A DNA stretch of 64,000 bases from Coccinella septempunctata (Eukaryota > Arthropoda > Insecta > Coleoptera > Coccinellidae). Of this stretch, positions 34,776-47,090 are shown piece by piece. Position numbers and translations under genes: made by a program. The number at the start of each line of letters is the position of its first letter. Within the stretch, counting starts at the first letter, position 1. The stretch is taken from contig NC_058190.1 in the NCBI RefSeq assembly GCF_907165205.1, positions 41,218,116-41,282,115 of the forward strand, given 5' to 3'. A model generated the notes under the pieces. The model ran no database searches and was not told the DNA's origin. It was given only the letters and a program-made list of their open reading frames with translations.

Positions 34776-36443
34776 TTTTCGAAGGGACTGTGCCAGCCGG
34801 TCGGTCATTCTATAAATCACGTGTGAAACTCCGTATGTTGCACAGACGAGGCAGGGCCTTTTCTCCAAAAAGGAACTTTTCACCCGCCATTAGTTTTGTG
34901 AGTTGTCCGTACGTGTAGTTGGCAATTACTGCTTCACCTGTTGTATTGTGTCCCCCTCTATTACGGCCTGCAGACAGTGACAATTCAATTCCCAGAGTTT
35001 TCAGTGTTAATATTTTATTTTCTCGATCATTATCTCCTGAAGCATCATTATTATTTACTAAACAAACTATTTCATTTCGATACCGCATCTATCCTAATGT
35101 ATTTTTCATATCAATTCCTTGCATTATTTCCGATACTGACTATTAAAGGAGAAAAAAAAATGTAAGGTGTTATTATATTTTGAGTTCATTTCTCATTCGG
35201 TTAGTAATTCATCTAATGAGTGTTCCTAAAAATTGTTGACAATCTGTTGCTGTTCGATGCTTGAAATTATATTATAGTTATAAAATATAACGTAAGCATT
35301 ATCATAAACTTTTCCCTTCGAACTTAATTATCCACGTAAAATTTGCAAGATTATTATGAGGTAATTACTTCATTTCACTCATTGGGCTGAGCATCAGAAA
35401 TTGAAAAAACTTTGTGGTCATTGAAAAAATTATGTTCAAGAATTTGGCTGATGACCAAAACAGCATCAATTCAAGGTATTTAGCAAACACAATATGAATC
35501 GGAGTGTCATACATTTTTCATATTCTTAGATATCTGTAAAATATTATCTTAGGTACGAAGATTCTAAATTTTAAAAGGGGTTAAGTTGCACTATGACCTT
35601 GAGACCTATTGTACCCCTTGGTACATAGGTAGTTTAATAAATCAGAAGGAGAAGCAATCAATTTTCATTCTATAAATGGTATGATGGCAAGAAAAAAAAG
35701 TAAAAGAGTTTTTGTAAATAAATTGGGTATATTTTTTGAGGTAATGCTTTCTGCATCTATGAAAAACTTTCTTAACTAATTTAAAATATGACAAACTTAA
35801 AAGTAAAGTAATTTTCTCACAAAATCCGAATGGTTTATTCAACAAACTTAGTCAGAAATATAACTAACAAATTGTCTCATTGAGGCTGAATTTTTAGGAA
35901 CACAGTTCACACATTATTTGCCTATCAAAACTCAATAGCTTACTTCTCTGCAAATTTTTACTTGAACGTTGACTGAAGTTCTCACCGAAGGATTTAATTA
36001 TTGATGTCTGTTATATATATACGACTGTATCCATGTCATATGATGTCAGCTCATAATATTAAACAGTGCCATAAACATATAGCTTCCTAAGATCAAAACA
36101 TTCATTTCAGCACTGATCGTGAGATTTAATTTTATATATGAAAACATAATCCAGAGATTCGCAGATTTAATAACAGTACAATATGAAAATTTACATTAGA
36201 AATATACACAACGTCAAAATATTTATGTTATCTGAGGAAAATGAATCGACGTAAGCATAGCCATGTGATCCAGTGTATCATTCAAACATATATAACTAAA
36301 TACAGGGAGAGTAAGTTGTAAGGTCCTTAAAATATAGTTTATTGTTTTATAAATAGTTATATAGATAAATTACTGAGATTGCATTTGGAGAAAGGTTTTT
36401 ATCGAGATTCTCTAAACCCTTTGTATAAGGGTGTCCCAAATTT
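34776..36443. other. no gene recognised
   Basis: AT-rich DNA with no gene or delimited element. The frame 35088-34810 and overlapping frames on the other strand lack a known domain. Confidence 0.5.
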
Positions 36444-36873
36444 AATGCAACAAAATTTGCTCACAGACTCTCAGACAAAATTAGGAGACACCTATATTAA
36501 TTTTTGCCATGAGCTCTGCGCTCTTTTCGTTTGCGTTTCATGAAAAAATTACAAGAGTTGAAAGTTTTTCAATTGAATAGACTTCCTAACAATACAACAA
36601 TCTTCAAGGAATTCAAATAGGTTGTTAATATTTAATAGTTCCAAAGACTGAGTGGCCCATTAAAAATCTAAAGGTTCCATAGGTAGCACTATGACATGTC
36701 GCATATTTTCTGTATACCAAATTCAGAGATTTTCGTATGGCAGATTATGAAATGAAAAGAAAAATACATTTTAAGGGTGGAATTTTAGGGGGCTTCAACT
36801 ACAAAAGAGAGAGTTCCTCTCTTGGTGGTTTTCTAACTTTGTCCGAGAATCTATGGCCAAATTTTGTTGCAGT
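36444..36873. mobile_element. short inverted-repeat element
   Basis: The left arm TGCAACAAAATTTG, continuing to AGACTCTCAGACAAAATTAG (36445-36483), pairs with the right arm CTAACTTTGTCCGAGAATCT, continuing to CAAATTTTGTTGCA (36834-36872). The interior is unique and non-coding. A target-site duplication is not clear. Confidence 0.62.
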
Positions 36874-37954
36874 AATTTATCGACTCTATAAGTTGCTAAA
36901 AAAGTATTAATTATTCACAATTTCTTCTCCGAGGAGGTTGCCCTTTATTTCATCTGTGTAGGATCAACGCCCAATTAACAATTGTGCAGTATCGGATTGA
37001 TACCCTCTTATTATTTCGTAACATTACAGCACGATTGCCTTCTTGAATGACTGGAATTTTACGAGTCCATTAAAGACAGATGATTCATAGTTGGCAGGTT
37101 TCGAATGTTTTGTTGGATCAAAGAGGTGAATAAATTTAAAAATACCGCCATGTGTTCTGGAGATATTGGATGACAGGAAACAGAAACATTCTACATTGGG
37201 TGAAGAAACTCGAAATGGATATTCAGATTCTATTGACCTTTTTGCACATCAGGCATTCAAAATGGCCATGAATGCTAATTTATTTAGGTAGGTGTAGCAT
37301 ATGGTTAATGAAAGATGTACAAAATTGAGTCGACGATCAAAATGAACGATAATATACGGGGTGTTTCATTCAAAAAAAACATAACTATGGTTCTTCAAGC
37401 CCTGTTATGTTAGTATATTTCAATTATTCACAGATATAAAAGCTACTTATTATCATTATTGAATCGAGGTAACATCAGCTTTTTCATTTCCTTCAATACC
37501 ACAAAAGGCGAATTTTGGCACTGTAACCAGAGGTTACTGTTGTTATGGTTATCTGCGACGTCATAGTTACCAATGGCTTTTGTTGGCAGGTGCCAATTGT
37601 CAGTTCTGTCCGACTGTCTCACAATTCGGTTTTTTCAATCATTAAGAGGAGAATAGGGAAACAGAACCCTTGTCAAAATATTCTTCAACAAGGTAAAGAT
37701 AAAAACTACCACTTGATAAAGAAGGTTTATCTCTGTAAACTTGTTTTACAGATGGTGCAACATTTTGCAATTTAAATCATATTAATATAAACCCATATTC
37801 ACACATACCTTTTACCAGTTTTGTATTCGAGCTTTATTGCAATGTTACATCAATTTTCTACTCCCCAAAATAATAATTCGAATTGATAATATGTACTTAC
37901 TTTGCTTGAAGGAAAATGTATAATATCAAAAGATATCGATACCTACATAGATAA
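36874..37954. other. no gene recognised
   Basis: A possible element start, ACGGGGTGTTTCATTC, lies at 37357, but I find no partner end. The frame 37545-37775 matches nothing known. Confidence 0.45.
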
Positions 37955-38881
37955 GAGTCATTCGGGGTAACTGAGCGCAGAGGGTAAGTGTGCGCAGTGC
38001 GTATATCTAGACTATGCAATGTATGAAAGAGGGGTTCATTTGAGTGAAGCAAGGGCGCAGAATCGCAAAATTAGTTTTTTATAGGAATGCGCCGTGCGAC
38101 GTTTCATTAACTTTTTATTTGCAATCAATCAAATTCACAAGTTTTGTTGTTAATTTTTAGCATCTCTGCAAATTCTGCCAGGTCCAAGTTCCGGGTCCGA
38201 CAGTGTTAAACAATATTTTATTCGATCATGCGTATATTAATCTAAATATATAATAAAAAATTTTAGGTTCTCTTAGCGGCTCAACTCTATAAGAACGTTA
38301 ATTCAAATTTTGGCTTACTGGGGAAAGTGTGCGCGGGTAAGTGTGCGCATAGATTCATTATATGGGCATTTGTTCAGTGAGGAATAAATTATGACATTGT
38401 TGATTTTCTTGGTTAAGACTCGATCAGTATAGTCCTATTTGTTCAGAAAAATATGAAGAGCCACCAACAGGGGAATGTATCAAGTGTTGTGTTCACCAGG
38501 AATTGTGGCACGAACAATAATGCACTGCTTGTAATGGCGTTTCTGTATTGACAATAAACAGCATTTCTCTAATATTGTAACATCTTGATGACATTATTTT
38601 GTAATTTGTGTTGATTGTGTGGGTCACTAAGCACTGCGTTCACTTACCCCGTGAGGGTGCGCACACTTACCCGCAATACGGGGCATGTGAACGCACTCCG
38701 ACTTTCACTATTAAATATTTTTTGCGGAAAGAAAACGTTTTTGTTTGTTTGCTTCTTGATGTTTTTTTATAGATAAGAAAATTCTCTATCTTAAGAATAT
38801 GTTTTAATTTTCCTAGCTTCAACATTTGAAACAGGGTATGGCTTGAAAGGCAAAAGTGTGCACAGTTGCCCCGAATGACTC
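37955..38881. mobile_element. MITE family A, copy 2
   Basis: This has the same terminal repeats and the same internal GGGTAAGTGTGCGCA words as the copy at 13438-14366, over an almost equal length (927 against 929 bp) and in the same orientation. Differences are scattered single bases and a few short indels. TA follows the right end; the left neighbour is AA. The close match suggests both inserted fairly recently compared with the mariners here. Confidence 0.87.
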
Positions 38882-40733
38882 TATACATCTATCGAAAGAG
38901 CAGTAAATCTCTTATAATATATTTCAGGAAATTCAGGAATGAGCATTAATAAATTGTATCTCTTAAGAGAACTCTTCGTTTCACCGTAGTTTAGATCTGT
39001 CACCAATTGATCACCAATGATCGTTTCCAAGGAACTCTCGAAATCGAATATTTTCTAACTATGAGTAGTTGTCCATAAAAAAACTGTAAAAATAAAGGGT
39101 AGTGCAGTTAATAGATTTCCAGAATCTTCTGATGCGAAATGTTGCTGTTTCAGCAATCCCTTTTGAGTGCGCATATACCGAAGAACGTTCAATTCTGAAT
39201 CCTTAGATCAAACGGAATGAATCCCAGAGCTTTCCAGAAATATTCATTAGAAGCCGTAATGAATTCTATTCAGTATATTCTGATGCCTGGCAACAAAAGG
39301 TAGCTAGGTACCACATTACGTAAAGTCTAAATATACACACTAGTTGATTGACATGATACGAAACTGTTCTTTGTAAATATATATTTCCGCGCAAAGGTAA
39401 ACGTTGAGAAAGTTATGGAAGTCAAATCCTGAACAAAGCCTGCGAATGCCTTTGTTGGATATGGATATGGCAAACAATGGAGTCGCATCTTTTCTGCTGA
39501 GCGTTCCTGCATAACATATTATGCAGATCAACTGCCTGCCATAACATCTGTGATATTTCCGTGACTGTGTTCATTTAGGAATTTCAATTTGGAACGTTCA
39601 TCACATCGCAAACATCAGTTTTTATTTTGGGGAAATTTTACGCATCTTATTATTTCACCTTGCGATTCTCCTACAACTGGGCTGGACTGATTCAAAATAT
39701 TCTCCATTGAGGTCGATAGACTTATGCTTGAGCTTGAACCAATTTTTGAAGCACTGTTTTCATTCTACTTGAGGTAGGTACCAAAACAAAGACTGTAAGA
39801 CGATGAACCATCGTTCTATATTTCAATTGCAAAAAATATTTTTTTCTGTTTCAGCTGATTTATGGAAGCTCGTCCTTTGTGGCGTTTAGCAGAACCAAGA
39901 GCTTTCTTCAATAATTTCAACAAATACAACACTTTTCATTCACGGTTTTCGATAGAGATCATTTATAAACTCAAATCTCTTTTCTTTGAAATAACACTTT
40001 ATGGACGAATGGACAGCATTAAATTTTACATGGATCAGTCACTGACACTGATTCTAAACTCTCCCAGAATTAGATGAAATTAATTCTTCTCGTACAGAAT
40101 CTGTTATATTCCTAATCCACAAATCCACTTTCCCTTTAAAATGAATAAACAAGGAATTCATCAGATACTCCAAGCAAATTTCTCATCTGCTAATTTCGAG
40201 AGTAACAATTCGTTATGTATCAAGGATTAATCCATTAGTATTATTCAATTGTTCTCGTAAATTATGGAAAATTTTCGATCAACGCAATTCTCCATAAATG
40301 AGAGTCTTATTGGCCCCCCTCTGTTCGGTATTTTGTCAAGGGATAGTTGTAGGCTGAAAACATAATTTTATTCCAGGCTGAGCGGTTTAAAGGAAGATTA
40401 CAGAATTCAATTTGGACTTCGCTTGTACTTCCATTAGCTCAGCGCTTCTCTTAAATCTTTCCGAATTATATTGAAATAATGGGTGTAACGTGAAGTTTTA
40501 ACGCCGATTTTCATCCAACATTTTAAGATGATTAATTTTCTATCTGAATTTCAACGAGTTATCCTATCATCGATTTGATACCCCCTTATTTAAAAAATCA
40601 TCGCTTTAAATCATTTAAGTCAATTTAGAAACACTCTGTACTTTGATCGGAGCTTAAAAGTTCCTTCCACAATGTAAATCTCTCCGTACATCCATACAAA
40701 AGTAACTCAACAAAATGTGCCTAGCTTCATGTA
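38882..40733. other. no gene recognised
   Basis: AT-rich DNA. The frames 39327-39531 and 39862-40077 have no recognisable domain. Confidence 0.5.
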
Positions 40734-41321
40734 CAGGATGAGTCTTTAACTCATAATGAGCTGTACCATCTCTGGAAAAACAGAATTACCTTCAGAATGA
40801 CTAGCTAAATCTAAAATCTGTGGATCTTCAAAACAGTGTTGTATTCAGCCAAAGTATCCAATTCTTCAAATTTCATAGATACTTTTTGATTTTTGAACAT
40901 CAAATTACTCGTAAACGGGACATTAAACGGGAAAATATGAAGAATACTTTTATTATACAAAACCTCCAACAAATTCATTGAATAGCGTTCAACTTAGTTT
41001 CAAGAGTTGGGATCATTGAATATTTTGTATTTTTATGGTACGTAATGGTCATAATGAGAAAACTGAAAGACGTGGGTGACATCTTGTGTTCGAAAAAGAT
41101 TCATCAAATAAATGAAAAACTGTATTCCGAGATTCATTTCATTAGGTAGATAAAACCTTTTGTGAGATAGAACTAAAAATAGCATTTTTTTTGGTTTTTC
41201 AACAGCCTGTATCTCTTAAACCGAGCCGATTCGGAAAAATGGTAAAGGAAAAAAGAGTTTCTTTTGACCTGAAGAATCTACTGGTAAAATATTTGTACGA
41301 GTCAGGATATTATTCACTCTG
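40734..41321. mobile_element. inverted-repeat element F6, copy 2 (inverted relative to copy 1)
   Basis: It starts TA then CAGGATGAGTCTTTAACTCA at 40734 and ends with the complement region CTGAAGAATCTACTGGTAAA, continuing to CACTCTGAG, near 41321. The interior words TTTTTGAACATCAAATTACT and AAATGGTAAAGGAAAAAAG are shared with the other F6 copies. It directly abuts the element at 41318-41692. Confidence 0.65.
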
Positions 41322-41692
41322 AGTTATTTTGAATCAGAAAGGTCCAGTAAGCCTTCGCCCAGAAATGCCTTGTTTCCAAGATACAGGGCGCCACATATTT
41401 TCCAATAAATTCTTTTCAACACTTCTTATAGTTTGAAAAGATTTTTGGTGTAATAAAATTCATTGTTCGATTGCTTGAAATTCTTTTCGAATAACAAACG
41501 GTTTTCATTTTTTTACTGAAAAGTGGTGAAGTATAGACTCTTTTTTTTCTAAATTGAATAAGAATCATATAAATGAATTTGATTTCAGAAAAAGGCAGTG
41601 GCGTAATATTTTTTTCTTCAAAAATACGAAAGTCAATGCCAGAATACGCACGCCACTGTAGTGGACCTTTCCGACTTAAAATAACTCAGAAA
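41318..41692. mobile_element. short inverted-repeat element F7
   Basis: The arms TGAGTTATTTTGAATCAGAA (then AGGTCCAGTA) at left and TAGTGGACCT (then TTCCGACTTAAAATAACTCA) at right pair over about 30 bp. The centre holds GGCAGTGGCGTA and CGCACGCCACTGT, a second, shorter inverted pair. Non-coding. Confidence 0.62.
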
Positions 41693-42000
41693 TGAACTCT
41701 GACTCCTGACGGCCTACAAGTAACGTTCGTTCAAAAAAATTCGTCGTTAAGTAGGGTTATGACCTCTGATAGCACACCCAACTCTGATTTTTTCTGAATG
41801 AAGTGATGTATCAATGAAAAAATTTTGGTTTTTGACTGCACCATATTCTCATATTCTCAGGGTTGCCATATCCAGAAAGCTGAAACCAGGCTTCATCAGG
41901 AAAAAAATTGATTCAGGTTATCAATGAATTAGTTAAGAAACCACTGGCACAAGGTCATCCTACGAGGGTAATCAACATCTTCAACACATCGCGAAACAAT

Positions 42001-42446
42001 ACAGGGTGACAAATGTGACAGTTTGAAAACTTGCCAGGCGACAAGGATGTTTTCAAAGAAAAAGCCGGAACAAGTGAATTTTTAAAGGGAGAGGGACATA
42101 TTTTGAGCAAAATTGTAAGCCAAAATCTCCTAAAACCTAGGTGTAGGGGCTATCACCCTTAAATTCTTCATAGGGAATAGAGGGTGAGCTAAACCTCAAT
42201 TGGAAGACGATATGTCACTTTACATAATACTATTTTCTTCCAATTGAGGTATAGCTCACCCCCTATTCCCTATTAAGAATTTAGGAATGATAGCCCCTAC
42301 ACCTAGGGTTGAGGAGATTTTGTCTTACAATTCTGATCAAAATATGTCCCCCTCCGAATAAAAATTGACCTGTTCCGGCATTTTCTCTGAAAACATCCTT
42401 GTCGCGACAAAAATTGGCCTGGCAAGTTTTTAAATTGTAACCCTGT
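42001..42446. mobile_element. foldback element F4, 446 bp hairpin
   Basis: CAGGGTG at 42002 and CCCTG ending 42445 cap two arms that pair along almost their full length; the pairing includes AACTTGCCAGG with CCTGGCAAGTT and CCTAGGTGTAGGGGCTAT with its complement. The loop is about 35 nt near 42220. TA lies at both ends. Non-coding. Confidence 0.87.
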
Positions 42447-42891
42447 ATTCTAGAAAGATTGATAATCTACAGCAACTTTGGAAAGCTCGTTCCTCTAGAC
42501 GCTGAAAAATTTAGAACATTTTCACTCGCTTTCTATTTTCTCCCCATTTCTGAAGTAGGATCCAATAATAAATGCTTGCTGATAATTTTAATACAACAAT
42601 CCAGAACGCTAACTTGGCATACTAAGCCGGACGATAGTTTACCTGGAAAATGTTATGGCAAAAGCTGTAAGAGAAATACTTTTGACACATAGTATCTTCC
42701 AAAATTCCATAGCCTATTTGACGACAAATATTCTTCAATGCAGGTTAGTGAAAAATCCCAATGATAACAAATAACGCAATGATTGAACCATGACAACGTA
42801 GGATTAGGTTAGGAGATTTCAGAAAAAATTATTATCTTTGAAATCTTCAAGTGCAAGAAACGCACTAACCACTCGATGGACTTCAACTCAC

Positions 42892-43024
42892 AACTCTTCT
42901 GGAACTCTGTGTTATCCAAGCATAATCCGAAGCAAGCAGACCACAGGAGGATAATCCCGGCACAATTCCACGACACACCGAATTTCTCACTCGGGCCACA
43001 GGACAGCAACGAGATGAAACCCAT
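42892..43024 (-). CDS. possible first exon with signal-peptide-like segment
   Basis: The ATG at 43024 opens 44 codons: MGFISLLSCGPSEKFG, then a hydrophobic run CAGIILLWSACFGLCL ending before DNTEFQKS, then GTGAGT (intron from 42891), a good 5' splice site. A hydrophobic run of this size near the N-terminus suggests a signal peptide or signal anchor, hence a secreted or membrane protein. The upstream leader contains a two-codon upstream frame (ATGGGTTAA) on the same strand. I do not recognise the protein and no downstream exon is identified, so the call rests on context. Confidence 0.38.
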
Positions 43025-43356
43025 ATTTTCACTCTGAAACACCCTTAACCCATCCCAGTCCCGCACGGTCCAGAAATTCGAATTTTCGCGCTGCCTCAGT
43101 GCCGAAACGCAACGAAACCATAACGCTCATTCTACGCACGTGTGACTCAGCTACGGTCTCCCGAGATTCTGAATTCCGATCGTGGAGACGGGAGCGTTTC
43201 TCGTATTTTGCCTCGCTCCTACTAACTTTTTACTCTAGTTATTTTTATTTATAACCATTTAAATAGGAGTAAGTATTCGCGTCTATTCTTGGAAGTTGTA
43301 AGTCTCCCGTTCCTTACACTCCACTTGCATTATTCGCATAGTTCAGTGTTGAAGTG

Positions 43357-43485
43357 ATGGAGGTTGATGGAATATCGACAGATGCGATTGAATCTCTGGT
43401 TATGCACGTGTTCCCGATCCCTCAGTCGATTACGGATTTGATTTATTTTGCCTTACGGATCGTCCAAACAAGGATCGTGAGATGA
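43357..43485 (+). CDS. possible short frame or first exon in the CpG-rich block
   Basis: The ATG at 43357 follows TTCAGTGTTGAAGTG, which contains TCAGT, the core of an insect initiator. The frame runs 42 codons (MEVDGISTDAIESLVMHVF onward) to TGA at 43483-43485. A GTGAGA at 43477 could be a splice donor. Unrecognised protein; it could equally be leader sequence of a gene whose coding part lies further right. Confidence 0.22.
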   Translation: MEVDGISTDAIESLVMHVFPIPQSITDLIYFALRIVQTRIVR

Positions 43486-43693
43486 TAAACAAAGTGAAAG
43501 ACATTCACGGTAACAGCGTTTTCAATAAATCAACAGTTTGATCCTCGCTGATTGGAAACTGATACGTTGATACGTCCCTAAGTATTAAGAGCAGACTCAC
43601 CAAAGAAGTATTTGCCACACCAACCAAATCATCCTCCCAAAACGTAAACCATACTACAATTTTTATTATAGTTTATCACACCAGGTCCGTGAG

Positions 43694-45214
43694 AGTTGCT
43701 CTTTCAGAAAATGTAACACATGTCCATCTACGGTTACCTTTATTGAGAGATAAACGATTCAAAAGCTGACCTTCGAAAAATCCTGAAAATGATGGGTTCA
43801 GTTAAAAAATCGTCAAGACCGAGCGGTTCATTCTAGATGGATGAAATTATCAGGATTTATTACTAGAAGAGTTGCTCTTTCAGAATATGTATCACATTTC
43901 CATCTACGGTTACTCTTATTGAGAGATAAACTATAAACGACTCGACAGCTGACCTTCAAAAAATCCTGAAAATGATGGGTTCAGTTAAAAAATCGTCAAG
44001 ACCGAGCGGTTCATTCTAGATGGATGAAATTATCAGGATTTATTACTAGAAGAGTTGATCTTTCAGAATATGTATCACATTTCCATCTACGGTTAATTTT
44101 ATTGAGAGATAAACTATAAACGACTCGAAAGCTGACCTTCGAAAAATCCTGAAAAAGATGGGTTCAGTTAAAAAATTGTCAAGACCGAGCGGTTGATTCT
44201 AGATGGATGAAATTCTCAGATTTAATACTAGAAGAGTTGCTCTTTCAGAATATGTATCACATTTCCATCTACGGTTACTTTTATTGAGAGATAAACTATA
44301 AACGACTCGAAAGCTGACCTTCAAAAAATCCTGAAAATGATGGGTTCAGTTAAAAAATCGTCAAGACCGAGCGGTTCATTCTAGATGGATGAAATTATCA
44401 GGATTTATTAATAGAAGAGTTGCTCTTTCAGAATATGTATCACATTTCCATCTACGGTTACTTTTATTGAGAGATAAACTATAAACGACTCGAAAGCTGA
44501 CCTTCAAAAAATCCTGAAAATGATGGGTTCAGTTAAAAAATCGTCAAGACCGAGCGGTTCATTCTAGATGGATGAAATTATCAGGATTTATTACTAGAAG
44601 AGTTGCTCTTTCAGAATATGTATCACATTTCCATCTACGGTTACTTTTATTGAGAGATAAACTATAAACGACTCGAAAGCTGACCTTCAAAAAATCCTGA
44701 AAATGATGGGTTCAGTTAAAAAATCGTCAAGACCGAGCGGTTCATTCTAGATGGATGAAATTATCAGGATTTATTAATAGAAGAGTTGCTCTTTCAGAAT
44801 ATGTATCACATTTCCATCTACGGTTACTTTTATTGAGAGATAAACTATAAACGACTCGAAAGCTGACCTTCAAAAAATCCTGAAAATGATGGGTTCAGTT
44901 AAAAAATCGTCAAGACCGAGCGGTTCATTCTAGATGGATGAAATTATCAGGATTTATTACTAGAAGAGTTGCTCTTTCAGAATATGTATCACATTTCCAT
45001 CTACGGTTACTTTTATTGAGAGATAAACTATAAACGACTCGAAAGCTGACCTTCAAAAAATCCTGAAAATGATGGGTTCAGTTAAAAATTCGTCAAGGCC
45101 TTACGGTTGCACCTAGATGGATTAAATTTTCAGATTTATTACTAGAAGTGTTGCTCTTTCAGAATATGTATCACATTTCCATCTACGGTTACTTTTATTG
45201 AGAGATAAATGACT
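43694..45214. repeat. tandem satellite, about 8.4 copies of a 183-bp unit
   Basis: The word AGTTGCTCTTTCAGAATATG (with variants) starts units at 43694, 43870, 44053, 44235, 44418, 44601, 44784, 44967 and about 45149. Spacing is 183 bp except for the first unit (176, it lacks CTATAAACG) and one of 182; the last unit is truncated. Units four to seven are almost identical, while the first, third and last have drifted, as expected when the array turns over by unequal exchange in its middle. No long open frame crosses the units. Confidence 0.95.
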
Positions 45215-47090
45215 GGAAAGCCTAGATACCACCTAACTCGAAAGATGAAAAATGGCAAAATTAAAACTTTCATTTTCTGATAAACAGTGTTAGATATCCG
45301 ATGTTTGGTTAGCAAATATAGGTTTTCGAACACGCTTAATCTATTACGAGCAATTTCGAAAGCCTATTTCCCTTAGTATAAATTTTCATCTTGGAAATGG
45401 CAATTTTCAAAAAAAATCTGCGATTTCTCCTGTTATATTCGTCTGATCGAATTGGGGTTTCCGGTTATTATAATACACGGTATTGAAATATTTGAAAGCG
45501 AGTACGGGATTTTCCTCTGTTATTGATTTGTGATTAATCCTAATCCAAATTCCATTCCGCGATCATTTCAAAAGTTACAAAGGGGTAGGACCTATACAAT
45601 AAACAGGAATAACTCGAAATTGGCAAGTGTAATAAAATTCCGACCGTGGTGTAATAAATTGTTATAAAAACGTAACAAATTATACTATGCTTCCGATTTT
45701 GGCAGGCTAATTTGGCTGGTGTAGCTTAGTATCGCATATTGGACACCCAATCGAATGTTAACATGACTTTGAATGGAATAATATTCCGAAGGATTACAGA
45801 GCTTTTTGGGCTTATTCTCTATTCAGGACGATCAGGAAGATGTCATGACCACCTACCCTTAATCTCTAGTAAAATTAATCTGTTATTGGAGCCATTTTGT
45901 ACTTTTCCACAGAGATTTTGGCGTGAATATTCTACATTCACTAATAAGGGCCGATTTTCAATTCGAGTTATAATCAAAATCGTTCCTCATTAAAATTCAG
46001 AGGCGCCTAGAAACATTATTTTTTCAATTCCCACATGATTCATCGCCTGCACCTTCCTAGAAAACTAATTCTAGCGATTCCCATCTAAACGGTAATTAAA
46101 CATAATTTCGACATGCATCAGTCTTGTACGAGATGGAGACGAGCGAAAGGCTCTTGGAAACTGTTAAAATGGGACGTAATACTTTCATTAGTTAAAACAA
46201 TATGTGTTCCTAGAATTTTTTAGGACGCGTTTGTCATCATCTGATTCTTATAAAAGCCGCCATGAAGTTCCCACAACGTGTACTTGTCGACACCAGGACC
46301 AGGACCACCATACCAATATGACAAATAAAAAAATTCCACAGATGCTCCAGGGGCGTACCTTCAAGCAGATGTAGGTGCAGATGATATGCCGAAAGAGAAA
46401 TGGAACATGTGTGAATTTGAGGGGTCACAGTGATAGCCTGTTGGTTCAATGAAATCGAGCGAAAAGTCGTGGAACTCTATACCTATGAAATTGTTTGGTA
46501 TTCGAAAAGCGATGAGGGTTCGGTAGTCAAGCCAGCAGAAATCATTCGGTCTACTTTTCATATCACTCGCGGAAACGACTGAATAATGAATGTTTTGGCA
46601 AATGTTGTAGCTGAGTAGGAGTAGAAGTTAGATCGTATGACAAAATTTAACGCTAGAGGATGCTGATCAGGACCGACTTCCGAAGCATTTTTTCAGAATT
46701 CGAAGCCCATGAAGGTACTGAAAAGTAATCACAAATCTTCTCTTTTTTCCTATTACATATACATCCTGTATGTGGAAAATTGGTTCAGAAAGGGGCCCAA
46801 TAATGAGAATCTTCATCCTCTGGGTCCCTGCACAGCTCTGAGCGACCCTGTGCTGAATACTTAATGAATTTTGAAAGTCGAAATTTGTATCTTTCCCAAA
46901 AACAACAGTCTTATGTATTTATCAGCACAAGGAACTAAAATGAAAACTTTTTATTCTTTCAGTGACGTTTCGGAAATTTTATTTATTATCTAAATAAAAT
47001 TTAGATTCTTCATTGAATTTCAAAGTTTATTCGGAAAGTTTACGTTTAAAATTAAACTCAAGGAACAATATACTTCACAAATTAGCTTGT
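45215..47090. other. no gene recognised
   Basis: AT-rich flank of the satellite. The frames 45739-45993 and 46237-46561 lack known domains. Confidence 0.5.

Larger units (their letters stand above)
42447..43693. other. CpG-richer region with possible divergent first exons
   Basis: From about 42,880 to 43,350 the sequence has clearly more CG dinucleotides than its neighbours, and nothing repetitive is visible. Two candidate first exons face away from each other here (43024-42892 minus, 43357 plus). This is the most promoter-like stretch outside STT3B. Confidence 0.4.

Noticed and set aside
43694..45214. CRISPR array suggested by regular repeats
   Set aside because: The 183-bp units are contiguous with no unique spacers, and the genome is eukaryotic.
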